From Brevundimonas bullata (GTDB lineage: Bacteria > Pseudomonadota > Alphaproteobacteria > Caulobacterales > Caulobacteraceae): a stretch of 64,000 nucleotides of DNA. Shown piece after piece: positions 10,035 to 17,853 of the stretch. Position 1 is the stretch's first letter. Each line of letters opens with the position of its first letter. The stretch covers positions 43,253 to 107,252 of the forward strand of contig NZ_QLLC01000010.1 in NCBI RefSeq assembly GCF_003350205.1, read 5' to 3'. The notes beneath the pieces are model-generated. The model was given only the letters and a program-made list of their open reading frames with translations, searched no databases and was not told the DNA's origin. The translations under genes and the position numbers were made by a program.

Positions 10035-12382
10035 GCGACCTTCTCGACGAAGCTGTCGATGACCTTTTTCTCGCCGGCCTTTTCGAAGGCGACGACCAGC
10101 TTGTTGCCCTCGACGGCGCGGACGGCGCCGTAGCCGAACTTCTGATGGAAGACGCGGTCGCCGCGGGACCAGTCGCTGCCGGGCTTGGAGACGGCGGTGG
10201 CGATCAGGCGGCCGTCGCCCTCGATGATGGCCTTGCGGGCGGGCGTGGAGGCGGAGCGCGCCGGCTGGCCCGAGGTGAAGCTCTGGGCGCGTTTCCAGCC
10301 GGGGCTGGAATAGCCGCTGCCGAAGGAGGGGGCGTCGTCCCAGCGGCTCTTGGCCTCCTTCATGCCGGTCGAGGCGCCGTAGTAGCCGGTGTCCGACTGG
10401 GGCTCGACGTGGGCGAGGGGCAGTTCGTCGACGAAGCGGCTGGGCAGTTGCGAGGTCCAGCGGCCATAGACCAGACGGTTGGCGGCGAAGCTGATGCGCG
10501 CATCCTGCTTGGCGCGGGTGACGCCGACGTAGGCGAGGCGGCGTTCTTCTTCGAGGCCCTTCACGCCCTTCTCGTCGATGCTGCGCTGTGAGGGGAAGAC
10601 GCCTTCCTCCCAGCCGGGCAGGAAGACCAGAGGGAACTCCAGCCCCTTGGCGCCGTGCAGGGTCATGATCTGCACCGCGCCGCTTTCGGACTCGGGCGCG
10701 GCCCGGTCGAGGTCCATGACCAGGGAGACGTGCTCCAGATAGGCTTGCAGGGTGTCGAAGGCCTGCATGGCCTGGGTCAGTTCCTTGAGGTTGTCGAGGC
10801 GGGTCTGGCCGCTGGTGCGATCGGCCTTCTGCATGTCGGTGTAGCCGCTCTCGTCCAGCAGGGTTTCCGTCACCTGCCAGTGGGGCGTGCCCATGGTCGC
10901 CAGATCGCGCCAGCGGTCGAGGTCGCGGACGAAGTTGGCCAGGGGGGTGCGCGTGCGGGCCTGAAGCTCATCCGTCGTGATCAGGTGGCGAACGGCCTGC
11001 ATGGCCGAGACGCCGTTCTCGCGCGCGATGTGCAGGATCTTCTGGACGCTGGTCTCGCCGATGCCGCGCTTGGGCACGTTGACGATGCGCTCGAAGGCCA
11101 GATCGTCGTCCTCGGACTGGATCAGGCGCAGGTAGGCGTGGGCGTCGCGGATCTCGGCGCGCTCGAAGAAGCGCGGGCCGCCGATGACCTGATAGGGGAC
11201 GGCCAGCATGACGAAGCGCTCTTCGAACGCCCGCATCTGGAAGGAGGCGCGGACCAGGACGGCCATGTCCCGGTATTTCATGCCCGACTTGCGGGCGGTC
11301 TCGATCTCGTCGGCGATCAGGCGGGCCTCGGCCTCACCGTCCCAGACGCCCCGTACGCGGACCTTGTCGCCGCTTTCGTCCTCGGTCCACAGGGTCTTGC
11401 CCAGACGGTCCTGATTGGTCGCGATGAGGGCCGAGGCGGCGCCGAGGATATGCTTGGTCGAGCGGTAGTTGCGCTCCAGCTTGACGATCTTGGCGCCGGG
11501 GAAGTCGCGTTCGAAGCGCAGGATGTTGTCCACCTCGGCCCCACGCCAGCCGTAGATCGACTGATCGTCGTCGCCGACGCAGCAGACATTGCCGGTGGAG
11601 GCGGTCAGCAGGCGCAGCCACAGGTACTGGGCGACGTTGGTGTCCTGATACTCGTCCACCAGGATGTAGCGGAACCGGCGACGATATTCCTCAGCCAGGT
11701 CAGCGTGTTTCGACAGGATGGTGAGGTTGTGCAGCAGCAGGTCGCCGAAGTCGCAGGCGTTCAGCGTGGCCAGGCGCTTCTGATAGGCGGCGTAGAGGGC
11801 TTGGCCCTTGCCGTTGGCGAAGTCTTCGCCCGGCGGCAGCTTATCGGGCGTCCAGCCGCGGTTCTTCCAGTGGTCGATCAGGTGGGCCAGCGACTTGGGC
11901 GTGTGCTTCTTGGTGTCGATATTGGCGGCTTCGAGCAGTTGCTTCAGCAGCCGTTCCTGATCGTCAGTGTCCAGGATGGTGAAGCTGGACTTCAGCCCGA
12001 CCAGTTCGGCGTGACGGCGAAGGATCTGGGCCGCGACCGAGTGGAAGGTGCCGAGCCAGCGCAGGCCCTCGGCCGAGGGGCCGATCAGGTGGGTGATCCG
12101 CTCGCGCATCTCGCGCGCGGCCTTGTTGGTGAAGGTGACGACCAGCAGTTCCCAGGGCTTGGCCCGGCCTGTGGCCAGGATGTGGGCCAGACGGGTGGTC
12201 AGGACGCGGGTCTTGCCGGTGCCGGCGCCGGCCAGGACCAGAACCGGCCCCTCGGTCGTCTCGACCGCCAGCCTCTGTTCGGGGTTCAGGCCGGACAGGT
12301 AGTCGCGAACGCCAGCGGCGGCGCCATCGGGCGACTGGGCGCGCGCGAGGTCGGAAATGCGGGGGGCGGGCAGGTCGGTCAC
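10031..12382 (-). CDS. uvrD: UvrD/PcrA-type DNA helicase
   Basis: A 783-residue superfamily 1A 3'-5' helicase used in nucleotide excision and mismatch repair. Motif I (GAGTGKT) is near residue 55, motif II is DEYQDTN, motif III QSIYGWRG, and motif VI YVGVTRAKQ near 600. The C-terminal about 50 residues (FHQKFGYGAVRAVEGNKLVVAF) form the Tudor-like domain of PcrA/UvrD proteins, which contacts RNA polymerase. That tail favours UvrD/PcrA over Rep. An imperfect GTTC-N7-GTTC-like sequence lies about 35 bp upstream of the start (12418-12432). Confidence 0.93.
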   Translation of the reverse strand: MTDLPAPRISDLARAQSPDGAAAGVRDYLSGLNPEQRLAVETTEGPVLVLAGAGTGKTRVLTTRLAHILATGRAKPWELLVVTFTNKAAREMRERITHLIGPSAEGLRWLGTFHSVAAQILRRHAELVGLKSSFTILDTDDQERLLKQLLEAANIDTKKHTPKSLAHLIDHWKNRGWTPDKLPPGEDFANGKGQALYAAYQKRLATLNACDFGDLLLHNLTILSKHADLAEEYRRRFRYILVDEYQDTNVAQYLWLRLLTASTGNVCCVGDDDQSIYGWRGAEVDNILRFERDFPGAKIVKLERNYRSTKHILGAASALIATNQDRLGKTLWTEDESGDKVRVRGVWDGEAEARLIADEIETARKSGMKYRDMAVLVRASFQMRAFEERFVMLAVPYQVIGGPRFFERAEIRDAHAYLRLIQSEDDDLAFERIVNVPKRGIGETSVQKILHIARENGVSAMQAVRHLITTDELQARTRTPLANFVRDLDRWRDLATMGTPHWQVTETLLDESGYTDMQKADRTSGQTRLDNLKELTQAMQAFDTLQAYLEHVSLVMDLDRAAPESESGAVQIMTLHGAKGLEFPLVFLPGWEEGVFPSQRSIDEKGVKGLEEERRLAYVGVTRAKQDARISFAANRLVYGRWTSQLPSRFVDELPLAHVEPQSDTGYYGASTGMKEAKSRWDDAPSFGSGYSSPGWKRAQSFTSGQPARSASTPARKAIIEGDGRLIATAVSKPGSDWSRGDRVFHQKFGYGAVRAVEGNKLVVAFEKAGEKKVIDSFVEKVA

Positions 12383-12531
12383 AGGATAAGCGGCTCACGC
12401 AGGGCGGATTCGGGGGAGAACATAAGCAGCACAGAGGCCAAAGTCAGGCCCCGATTGAAAATGGCCGATGGGAACCGCCAAGCCTGACCCTCGTTCTCAC
12501 GACCTCAGGGGAAGCAATGGAAGGGAAACGA

Positions 12532-12717
12532 ATGGCCGAGAGTTCAAGCGGAGGCGGAAACGCCGGACTGGCCTTCATCGTCGGCGGCCTGGTGGTCGTG
12601 GTGGCGGTGTTGGCCTGGTTCCTGTTGGGCCGTGGCGGCGCGCCGGAAACCAAGGATATCGACGTGGACGTGAAACTGCCCGAGGTGTCGGCTCCGGCCG
12701 TGCCGAGCGGCCAGTAA
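12532..12717 (+). CDS. Small single-span membrane protein (paralogue of the next gene)
   Basis: A 61-residue protein with a Gly/Ser-rich N-terminus and one transmembrane helix (AFIVGGLVVVVAVLAWFLL, about residues 14-32). A short acidic tail follows, with DIDVDVKLPEV and a Pro/Ala end. The ATG at 12532 is preferred over ATG 12517 because GGAAGGGAAA lies about 8 bases upstream of it. The helix and the D-V-N/K-L-P tail are echoed in the gene 11 bp downstream, so the two arose by tandem duplication. The function is unknown. Confidence 0.75.
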   Translation: MAESSSGGGNAGLAFIVGGLVVVVAVLAWFLLGRGGAPETKDIDVDVKLPEVSAPAVPSGQ

Positions 12718-12728
12718 GGAGGCTCTGA

Positions 12729-13040
12729 ATGACGGACCCCAATATCCCGCCGCCTGAGCGCGTTGTGCACCAGACGACGATCAACACCACGGCCCCGGAG
12801 CGGAAGGGAGGCGGCGGCATGCTGGCCTTCATCGTCGGCGGCCTGATCGTCGCCGTCGCCGTGATCGGCTGGTTCCTCTATTCCGGCGGGCGGGCGCCCG
12901 TTGTGCCGGAAGCGCCGGAGGTCAATCTGGACATCAATGTCCCCGCGCCGAAGCTGCCGGACACGCCGCGCATGCCGGACATGCCGCGCCCGGCCGAACC
13001 GCCGACCGTGACCGCGCCCGCGGCTGAGCCGCAGGGCTGA
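12729..13040 (+). CDS. Small single-span membrane protein (tandem paralogue)
   Basis: A 103-residue protein. A polar N-terminus of about 30 residues precedes one helix (AFIVGGLIVAVAVIGWFLY, about 33-51). A Pro-rich acidic tail follows, with NLDINVPAPKLPDTPRMPDMPRP. The helix matches the upstream neighbour almost residue for residue (AFIVGGLxVxVAVxxWFL). It probably forms an operon with the 61-residue gene (gap 11 bp, AAGGAGG just upstream of the start) and ends at a strong terminator. Likely topology is N-in with a periplasmic Pro-rich tail, an inference from the charges. Confidence 0.78.
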   Translation: MTDPNIPPPERVVHQTTINTTAPERKGGGGMLAFIVGGLIVAVAVIGWFLYSGGRAPVVPEAPEVNLDINVPAPKLPDTPRMPDMPRPAEPPTVTAPAAEPQG

Positions 13041-13086
13041 GACTAGGAGACGCTGCCCGCGCAGGGCGGTCGTGAAGCGTTTATGA

Positions 13087-13122
13087 GCCCGCCGTGCCCG
13101 CAAGGGTCGGCGGGCTTTTTCT
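13087..13122 (+). terminator. Intrinsic terminator after the paralogous membrane protein pair
   Basis: An 8-bp stem AGCCCGCC/GGCGGGCT (13087-13094 with 13110-13117) is followed by a TTTTT run at 13117-13121. Confidence 0.85.
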
Positions 13123-13147
13123 ATGTCGGGACATCGGCGTCTGGCGG

Positions 13148-13867
13148 CTACTTCAGCCGGTAGCTGATGGTGGTCACGACGCGGACCTTCTTGTTCAGCG
13201 AGGTGGCCTCGTCGCCAGAGCCGTCGCGGGGCAGGATTTCGAACGAGCCCTGACCGGCTGACTTGATGGGGCCCAGAGGCGCGCCGGAGTCCTTGGCGAA
13301 CTGGACGGCGCCGGTGCGGGCGGCGGCGGTGGCCTCGGCGATCATGGCGGGGCGCACGTCGTTCAGCCGTGTGAAGATGTAGGACGGACCCTGGAAGTCC
13401 TGCAGCACCACGCCCTGGCGCACCAGATCGTTGAGGTTGCGGGTGGTAGTCTGAACCCGGTCCACGTCATTGGTCCGCACGATGACCGTCTGGTTCAGGA
13501 TGAAGCGGGGGCCGCCGGTCTGGCTGGCGTATTCGCGCGAACGGGTGTCGGCGACGCCCAGGGGGCCGAGATCGACCGAGGCGTCGGGATAGCCCTGGGC
13601 CTTCAGGAACTGACGCACGATGACCAGGTCGCCGTCGATGCGGGCCTGAACCTCGGACAGGACCTCGCCCGAGGCGGTGAAGCGGATCGGCAGGACGGCG
13701 AGGTCGGCCTTCACGTCCTTTTCTGCCAGGCCGCGCACGGTGACGGAGCGGTCGCCGGCGCGGGCGTTGACCACGCCCTGACCAATCAGGGCGCCGGCGC
13801 CGATCAGGCCGACAGCCAGTAGGCCGCCGATGACGGTGGCGGGGATCAGGCGGCTGTCGGTGGTCAT
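13148..13867 (-). CDS. SIMPL (DUF541) domain envelope protein
   Basis: A 239-residue protein with an N-terminal hydrophobic segment (residues 7-30, possibly an uncleaved anchor or signal peptide), then a SIMPL/DUF541 domain. Matching features are RSVTVRGLAEKDVKADLAVLPIRF near the N-terminus and the C-terminal LNKKVRVVTTISYRL strand. Family members are periplasmic and have been linked to oxidative-stress defence, but no reaction is known. The start at 13867 has AGGAA upstream. It overlaps the end of the RHH gene by 4 bp (ATGA), so the two are co-translated. Confidence 0.87.
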   Translation of the reverse strand: MTTDSRLIPATVIGGLLAVGLIGAGALIGQGVVNARAGDRSVTVRGLAEKDVKADLAVLPIRFTASGEVLSEVQARIDGDLVIVRQFLKAQGYPDASVDLGPLGVADTRSREYASQTGGPRFILNQTVIVRTNDVDRVQTTTRNLNDLVRQGVVLQDFQGPSYIFTRLNDVRPAMIAEATAAARTGAVQFAKDSGAPLGPIKSAGQGSFEILPRDGSGDEATSLNKKVRVVTTISYRLK

Positions 13868-14100
13868 GTCTCGGTTCCTGCAAAGCTGTGGTCGCCGCCG
13901 GCCCATTGCAGGGCCAGCACGCGGCAGGCCGAGGCGAGCGGGCGACGGCCGCGCCAGGCGTCGATGCGGATCAACAAGGCGGCGCGGCCAAGGTTCAGTT
14001 CAGCCCCGATAGCGTCCAGCACAGCCCAGAACTCCGGCTCCAGCGCCACCGAGGTGGCGTGGCCGGACAGGAGGACCGAACGCTTGGCGAGGCTGCTCAC
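13864..14100 (-). CDS. Ribbon-helix-helix domain protein (RHH_4 type)
   Basis: A 78-residue protein with the pattern KRSVLLSGHATSVALEPEFWAVLDAIGAE...ALLIRIDAWRG, which matches the small ribbon-helix-helix family common in alphaproteobacteria. The first strand would make the DNA-contacting sheet of a dimer. The usual role of the family is unproven. The gene lies between a YbaY-type lipoprotein gene and the SIMPL gene with gaps of 3 bp or less, so the three form one operon. Confidence 0.82.
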   Translation of the reverse strand: MSSLAKRSVLLSGHATSVALEPEFWAVLDAIGAELNLGRAALLIRIDAWRGRRPLASACRVLALQWAGGDHSFAGTET

Positions 14101-14103
14101 GGT

Positions 14104-14514
14104 TTAGCGGACGCCGACCATGATGATGTCGGCCTTGTTCGGCGCGCCATTGGTCAGGACCGAATGGCGGGTGTCGGTGGTGAAGCGCAGGGCGCCGGCG
14201 GGATCGCGGATTTCGGCGCGGACGGCATAGGTGTGGCGAGCGTCAATCTGACTGTTGGGCACCGACAGGGTGACGGCGTAGGGCGGGCCGCGGCCGTCGA
14301 GCGGCTGGCTGGTCTGGGCCATAACGCGGGCGGGGGCGTCCATCAGGCTGACGTCCTCGACCTTGACGGTCAGCACATGGCCCGGCGTCAGCATGATGCG
14401 CTCGCGATAGGCGGCGGTGACGTCGACCTGGGTCGAGGCGCTCTCGGCGTCCGGCATGCTGGAGCAGGCGGCGACGACGAGGGCGAGCGGGGCGATCAGC
14501 GGAAGGAAGCGCAT
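14104..14514 (-). CDS. YbaY-family lipoprotein
   Basis: A 136-residue predicted lipoprotein. The signal peptide ends in the lipobox VAAC with Cys17, and Ser at +2 suggests transfer to the outer membrane. The mature part is a beta-rich YbaY domain: RERIMLTPGHVLTVKVEDVSLMDAPARVMAQT, then PYAVTLSVPNSQIDARHTYAVRAEI. The family shares similarity with secretion pilotins, but its role is unknown. It is the first gene of the YbaY-RHH-SIMPL operon. Confidence 0.85.
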   Translation of the reverse strand: MRFLPLIAPLALVVAACSSMPDAESASTQVDVTAAYRERIMLTPGHVLTVKVEDVSLMDAPARVMAQTSQPLDGRGPPYAVTLSVPNSQIDARHTYAVRAEIRDPAGALRFTTDTRHSVLTNGAPNKADIIMVGVR

Positions 14515-14656
14515 GACGAAGGGTCCTTTGAGGGGGATAGCTTAGCAGAACGCTCCATGAAGGCAGAAGGCTGCAAGATCATGGCGGCGCTGTACGAAAA
14601 CCGATGATAACGGGGTTCCGGTTTCGTTTCCGTCGAGTCGCCCTGAGGCCCTGCCC

Positions 14657-15577
14657 GTGACCCAGTCTGTAAAAGCTCCGCTGTCTCCCGCCGCCCTCGC
14701 CATCGGCGGGATCGGGGTCTGCGCCCTGATCTGGGGCACGACCTGGTACGCCATCACCTTTCAGCTGGGTGCGGTCGATCCGGTGGTGTCGGTGGTGCTG
14801 CGCTTCGCCATCGCGGCGGCGGTGCTGGCTCTGGCGGTCAAGGCGACGGGCGGAAAGCTGGCCATGACGCGGCCGCAGCACCTGGCGGCCATGGGGCAGG
14901 GGCTGTTCTCCTTCGCCATCAGCTACGCCTTTGTCTATGCGTCCGAGGAGAAGATCGCCTCGGCCGTGGTGGCGGTGATCTTTGCGGCCCTGGCCTTCCT
15001 CAACCTGATCCTGTTCCGCGTGGTCTCGAAGCAGAAGGCGGCGTCGGCCGCCTGGCTGGGCGCGGGCATGGGGGTGATCGGAGTGGCCGTCCTGTCAGGC
15101 GGCGAGGTCATGGGGGCGGGACTGGGCCTGCACGCGGTCGAGGGCGTGACCTTCGCCGTGATCGCGGTCGTGGCCTCGGCCTTCGGCAACTGGTTCGCGT
15201 GGAAGGGGCAGCAGGCGGGCGCGCAGGTCCTGTCTGGCACAGCCTGGGCCATGGCCTACGGCACGGGGGCGCTGGCGCTCTATGGCCTGGCGACGGGTGT
15301 GTCGTGGTCGGTGGCGTGGAGCCCGGCCTATGTCATCTCGCTGCTGTATCTGTCGCTGTTTGGCTCGGTGGTCGCGTTCGGGCTGTATTTCACCATCGCC
15401 CGTCTGCGAGGCTTTGCCCTGGCCAGCTATGTCTCGGCCCTGACGCCGCCGATCGCCATGCTGGTGTCGGTGCTCTTCGAGGGCGCGCGGTTCGGCATGA
15501 TCGCCTTTGTCGGCCTGGCGCTGGTGCTGGCGGGGCAGTTGTTCCTGATCCGGGCGCCGAAACGGTCGGCGGCTTGA
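14657..15577 (+). CDS. EamA/DMT-family transporter
   Basis: A 306-residue inner-membrane protein with about ten helices arranged as two EamA repeats (about 12-145 and 155-300). The opening GVCALIWGTTWYAITFQLGAVDPVVSVVLRF is typical of the family. Drug/metabolite transporters export amino acids, nucleobases or other small metabolites; the substrate cannot be told. It stands alone and is divergent from the YbaY operon. Confidence 0.87.
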   Translation: MTQSVKAPLSPAALAIGGIGVCALIWGTTWYAITFQLGAVDPVVSVVLRFAIAAAVLALAVKATGGKLAMTRPQHLAAMGQGLFSFAISYAFVYASEEKIASAVVAVIFAALAFLNLILFRVVSKQKAASAAWLGAGMGVIGVAVLSGGEVMGAGLGLHAVEGVTFAVIAVVASAFGNWFAWKGQQAGAQVLSGTAWAMAYGTGALALYGLATGVSWSVAWSPAYVISLLYLSLFGSVVAFGLYFTIARLRGFALASYVSALTPPIAMLVSVLFEGARFGMIAFVGLALVLAGQLFLIRAPKRSAA

Positions 15578-15711
15578 TGGCGGAAGCGGCGGCTGCGGGA
15601 CGGCCGCCAAACGCCTGCACCTGGAAAAGTCGATAGGCCCGCATTGGGGCGAAGCGCCCGCAGTTCAGGTCCCGGTTGGCGCCCGAAGATGGCGGGACGC
15701 GGTTCGAGACC

Positions 15712-15837
15712 ATGGCTGCGGATCGCTTCTGGATGGCGCACGCCGTCGTAGCGGGCGTCATTCTGTTTGGGCTGCAACGGCCCATCAAACGAGCCTTGGC
15801 GAAGGCTGCCGCAGAATCCTCACAGCAAGGCTCCTGA
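15712..15837 (+). CDS. Possible small hydrophobic protein (41 aa)
   Basis: ATG 15712 to TGA 15837 encodes 41 residues with a short hydrophobic stretch (AVVAGVILFGL) and a basic/polar tail ending KAAAESSQQGS. It lies in the otherwise empty 360 bp (15578-15937) between the EamA gene and the MarR operon. No good ribosome binding site is seen and I know no homologue, so it may be chance. The rest of the gap shows only short GC-rich stems. Confidence 0.25.
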   Translation: MAADRFWMAHAVVAGVILFGLQRPIKRALAKAAAESSQQGS

Positions 15838-15898
15838 GCCGCCTTGGCGGGTAGGGCGGTGTTCGCTGGCTCCACGAGAGGTGACGACCCCTCTGGCG

Positions 15899-15939
15899 TT
15901 GACTTTAGTGCGTAGGCTTATAATAAGCTGCCTTATTAT
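15899..15939 (+). promoter_or_regulatory. Promoter and dyad operator overlapping the MarR start codon
   Basis: TTGACT (15899-15904) precedes TATAAT (15919-15924, spacing 14) or TAATAA (15921-15926, spacing 16). A perfect dyad ATAATAAG-CTGC-CTTATTAT (15920-15939) covers the -10 region and the first two bases of the ATG at 15938. The site is strongly AT-rich in a GC-rich genome. Autorepression by the MarR protein encoded directly downstream is the simplest reading, and the mRNA would be nearly leaderless. Confidence 0.68.
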
Positions 15940-16468
15940 GTTTCTTCAGGCCAAACACCACGCCGTTCTAGCGAAAGCTCGGCAGCAAGACGTGCCAACG
16001 GGCGGCTTGAACGCCTGCTTCGAGGTTCTTTCCCTGGCTGCGGCCATTGATCAGGATTGTGCCTCCCGCCTTGGGTCTCACGGGCTGTCCGAAGCCCGTT
16101 TCGTGCTCCTCTGCATCCTGGAGGGGCGAGGCGAGGCGGCTGCGCCCCATGTGCTCGCCCAGCAACTCGGGGTGAGCCGCGCCACCGTCACCGGACTGCT
16201 CGATGGACTGGAGCGGGACGGTCTGGTCCGCCGAGCCCCTGATCCCCAAGACCGTCGCAGCCTGCAGGTGTGGCTCACGCCGCGCGGCGAGGCTGCGGCC
16301 AGGGCGGTTTTCGTTGAACACGCCGCATGGATCGACGCCCTGTTCGGCGACATCGACCCAGGCGAACGCGAGAGCCTCGCCCGGCTTCTTCACAAGATCT
16401 GGCTGCGCACAGACGCTGGACGTCGAACTGAGCGCCTTTCAAATTCCAACGTCGAGGACCCTGGCTGA
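15938..16468 (+). CDS. MarR-family transcriptional regulator
   Basis: A 176-residue MarR-type repressor. The winged helix-turn-helix is about residues 55-120: LSEARFVLLCIL, HVLAQQLGVSRATVTGLLDGLERDGLVRRAPDPQDRRSLQVWLTPRGE. Long helices at both ends make the dimer interface. There is no clear Shine-Dalgarno before ATG 15938, consistent with a leaderless message. The stop shares bases with the next ATG (TGATG at 16466-16470), so the downstream gene is translationally coupled. The regulator probably controls this three-gene operon. Confidence 0.88.
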   Translation: MFLQAKHHAVLAKARQQDVPTGGLNACFEVLSLAAAIDQDCASRLGSHGLSEARFVLLCILEGRGEAAAPHVLAQQLGVSRATVTGLLDGLERDGLVRRAPDPQDRRSLQVWLTPRGEAAARAVFVEHAAWIDALFGDIDPGERESLARLLHKIWLRTDAGRRTERLSNSNVEDPG

Positions 16469-16809
16469 TGTCGCTGTATCTGGCTGAACTCTACTCGCCC
16501 AAACCTGCCTGGCTGGCGCTTGATGCGAGCCAGCGCGCGGCCTTCTTCGCTTTGGTCGGCGGAGGAATGGAGGCTTTGGCCGCGATGGGGGTCGAAGTCC
16601 TGGCCATAGGCGCGCGCGATGCAGGGAAGATCCATGCCGCTACCCATGCCTTCTTCGCCCTCTGGCGTTTCCCGGATGAGGCGGCCTTGGACGCCCTGCT
16701 TGCAGGAATCGCCGCCACCGGCTGGCATGACTATTTCGACACGATCAACGCCGCAGGCGCCGACGTCGGGTTCGAGGCCCATCTGGCGCAACTGGCCGCT
16801 CTGTCCTGA
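16468..16809 (+). CDS. Conserved hypothetical protein, DUF6616-like
   Basis: A 113-residue soluble protein: MSLYLAELYSPKPAWLAL, a helix with FFALVGGGMEALAAMGVEVLAIG, then HAFFALWRFPDEAALDALLAGIAATGWHDYFDTINAAG. The alternation of two strand-helix units suggests a dimeric alpha/beta-barrel (ferredoxin-like) fold. I recall a family called DUF6616 with this opening, but the name is from memory. It is coupled to the MarR gene by overlapping stop and start, so it is a likely target of the same control. The function is unknown. Confidence 0.78.
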   Translation: MSLYLAELYSPKPAWLALDASQRAAFFALVGGGMEALAAMGVEVLAIGARDAGKIHAATHAFFALWRFPDEAALDALLAGIAATGWHDYFDTINAAGADVGFEAHLAQLAALS

Positions 16810-16837
16810 GGTCGCCGAAATTCAGCGAGAGGAAGAC

Positions 16838-17227
16838 GTGACGCACGATCAGAGCTACATCGTCATTCAGCCGCATGTCAGCGAAGTCCCCGCGCCGTTG
16901 GCCCTGAAGAAGGGAGACCGGGTTTCGGTCGGCGCGCTTTACGACGGTCCCGAAGGCTGGCCTGACTGGTATCTCTGTTCGGCTCCGGGCCAGGAACCGG
17001 GCTACGTGCCGGGGAAAATCCTTGATCGCCATGCAGACGGCTCGGCCACGATGCTGGAGGATTTCACCAACCGGGAGCTCACTGTCCTGGAAGGCGAAGA
17101 ACTGCGTGGACAGCGTCAGTTGAACGGCTGGCTATGGGCCGTTCGCATTCCTGACGGCGCAACAGGATGGGCGCCTCTCGACAACATTCGCGTGAACCGC
17201 CCGGATTTCCAGTCGCGGAAATCCTGA
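16838..17227 (+). CDS. Tandem SH3-like domain protein
   Basis: A 129-residue protein starting at GTG 16838 with GAGAGGAA 4-9 bases upstream. It holds two variant SH3-like modules. Module one (about 15-58) contains ALKKGDRVSVG, GWPDWYLCSA and GYVPGKIL. Module two (about 65-120) contains RELTVLEGEEL, LNGWLWAVR and TGWAPLDNI. No signal peptide is present, so it should be cytoplasmic. It is the third gene of the MarR operon, 28 bp after the DUF6616-like gene. The partner it binds is unknown. Confidence 0.82.
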   Translation: MTHDQSYIVIQPHVSEVPAPLALKKGDRVSVGALYDGPEGWPDWYLCSAPGQEPGYVPGKILDRHADGSATMLEDFTNRELTVLEGEELRGQRQLNGWLWAVRIPDGATGWAPLDNIRVNRPDFQSRKS

Positions 17228-17266
17228 AGCGGCGATGCGACGCGGCGTGCAGGAATGCGCCTCGCC

Positions 17267-17815
17267 CTAGCGGTTGTTGTTCAGCAAGTTGGTCTTGGCG
17301 ACGACCAGGGATGCAATGCTGCGCATCACTTGATCGGGTGGATCGTCTTTATGGACTGCCAGGACGTGGGCTTCCAGTGATCCGAGACTGTCGAACTGTC
17401 GGTGCAGCGAGGTGATCGCCGCAGGATCAGCCATGGTTTCGCCGCCGCGTTGCCGGCAGCGGCGTATGGCCGTATCGAGCGGCGGTCTAAGAACGACATA
17501 GTGGATGGGAACCTGCAGCCTCTGGAAGGCTGACAGGAACCAGGGGCCGATGATTCCGTCGAGAATGACGAAATACCCGCCCTCGGCATAGGCGGAGGCC
17601 GCGCGCGACAGGACATCCATCACCACGCGGTTCTGGGTGTCCGATTCCGGCAGATGGGGCGGGACGGCGCCGTTTCCGATGGAGCGCCAGAAGTCGTCCG
17701 CGTGAAGATGAACCTTCGACGAGCCCGATATTCGTGCAAGAGCGGCGGCGACTGTGGTTTTTCCGGCTCCTGGCGGCCCGGTCAGGATCAGTATTTCGCC
17801 TTTGCACCCAAGCAT
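17267..17815 (-). CDS. P-loop small-molecule kinase-like protein
   Basis: A 182-residue P-loop NTPase. Walker A GPPGAGKTT lies near residues 12-20. HLHADDFWRSIGNGAVPPHLPESD follows, then VILDGIIGPWF (Walker B-like), then HYVVLRPPLDTAIRRCRQRGGETMADPAAITSLHRQF. The layout resembles chloramphenicol/shikimate-kinase-like phosphotransferases often annotated only as AAA family ATPase, so phosphorylation of a small molecule is a guess. The start at 17815 is set by AAGGAG about 6 bases upstream. It lies 38 bp after the rlmN-like gene in the same direction and is probably in its transcript. Confidence 0.82.
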   Translation of the reverse strand: MLGCKGEILILTGPPGAGKTTVAAALARISGSSKVHLHADDFWRSIGNGAVPPHLPESDTQNRVVMDVLSRAASAYAEGGYFVILDGIIGPWFLSAFQRLQVPIHYVVLRPPLDTAIRRCRQRGGETMADPAAITSLHRQFDSLGSLEAHVLAVHKDDPPDQVMRSIASLVVAKTNLLNNNR

Positions 17816-17853
17816 GGGGGCTCCTTGTCCTTGGCGCAGCCTTGACCGCGCGG

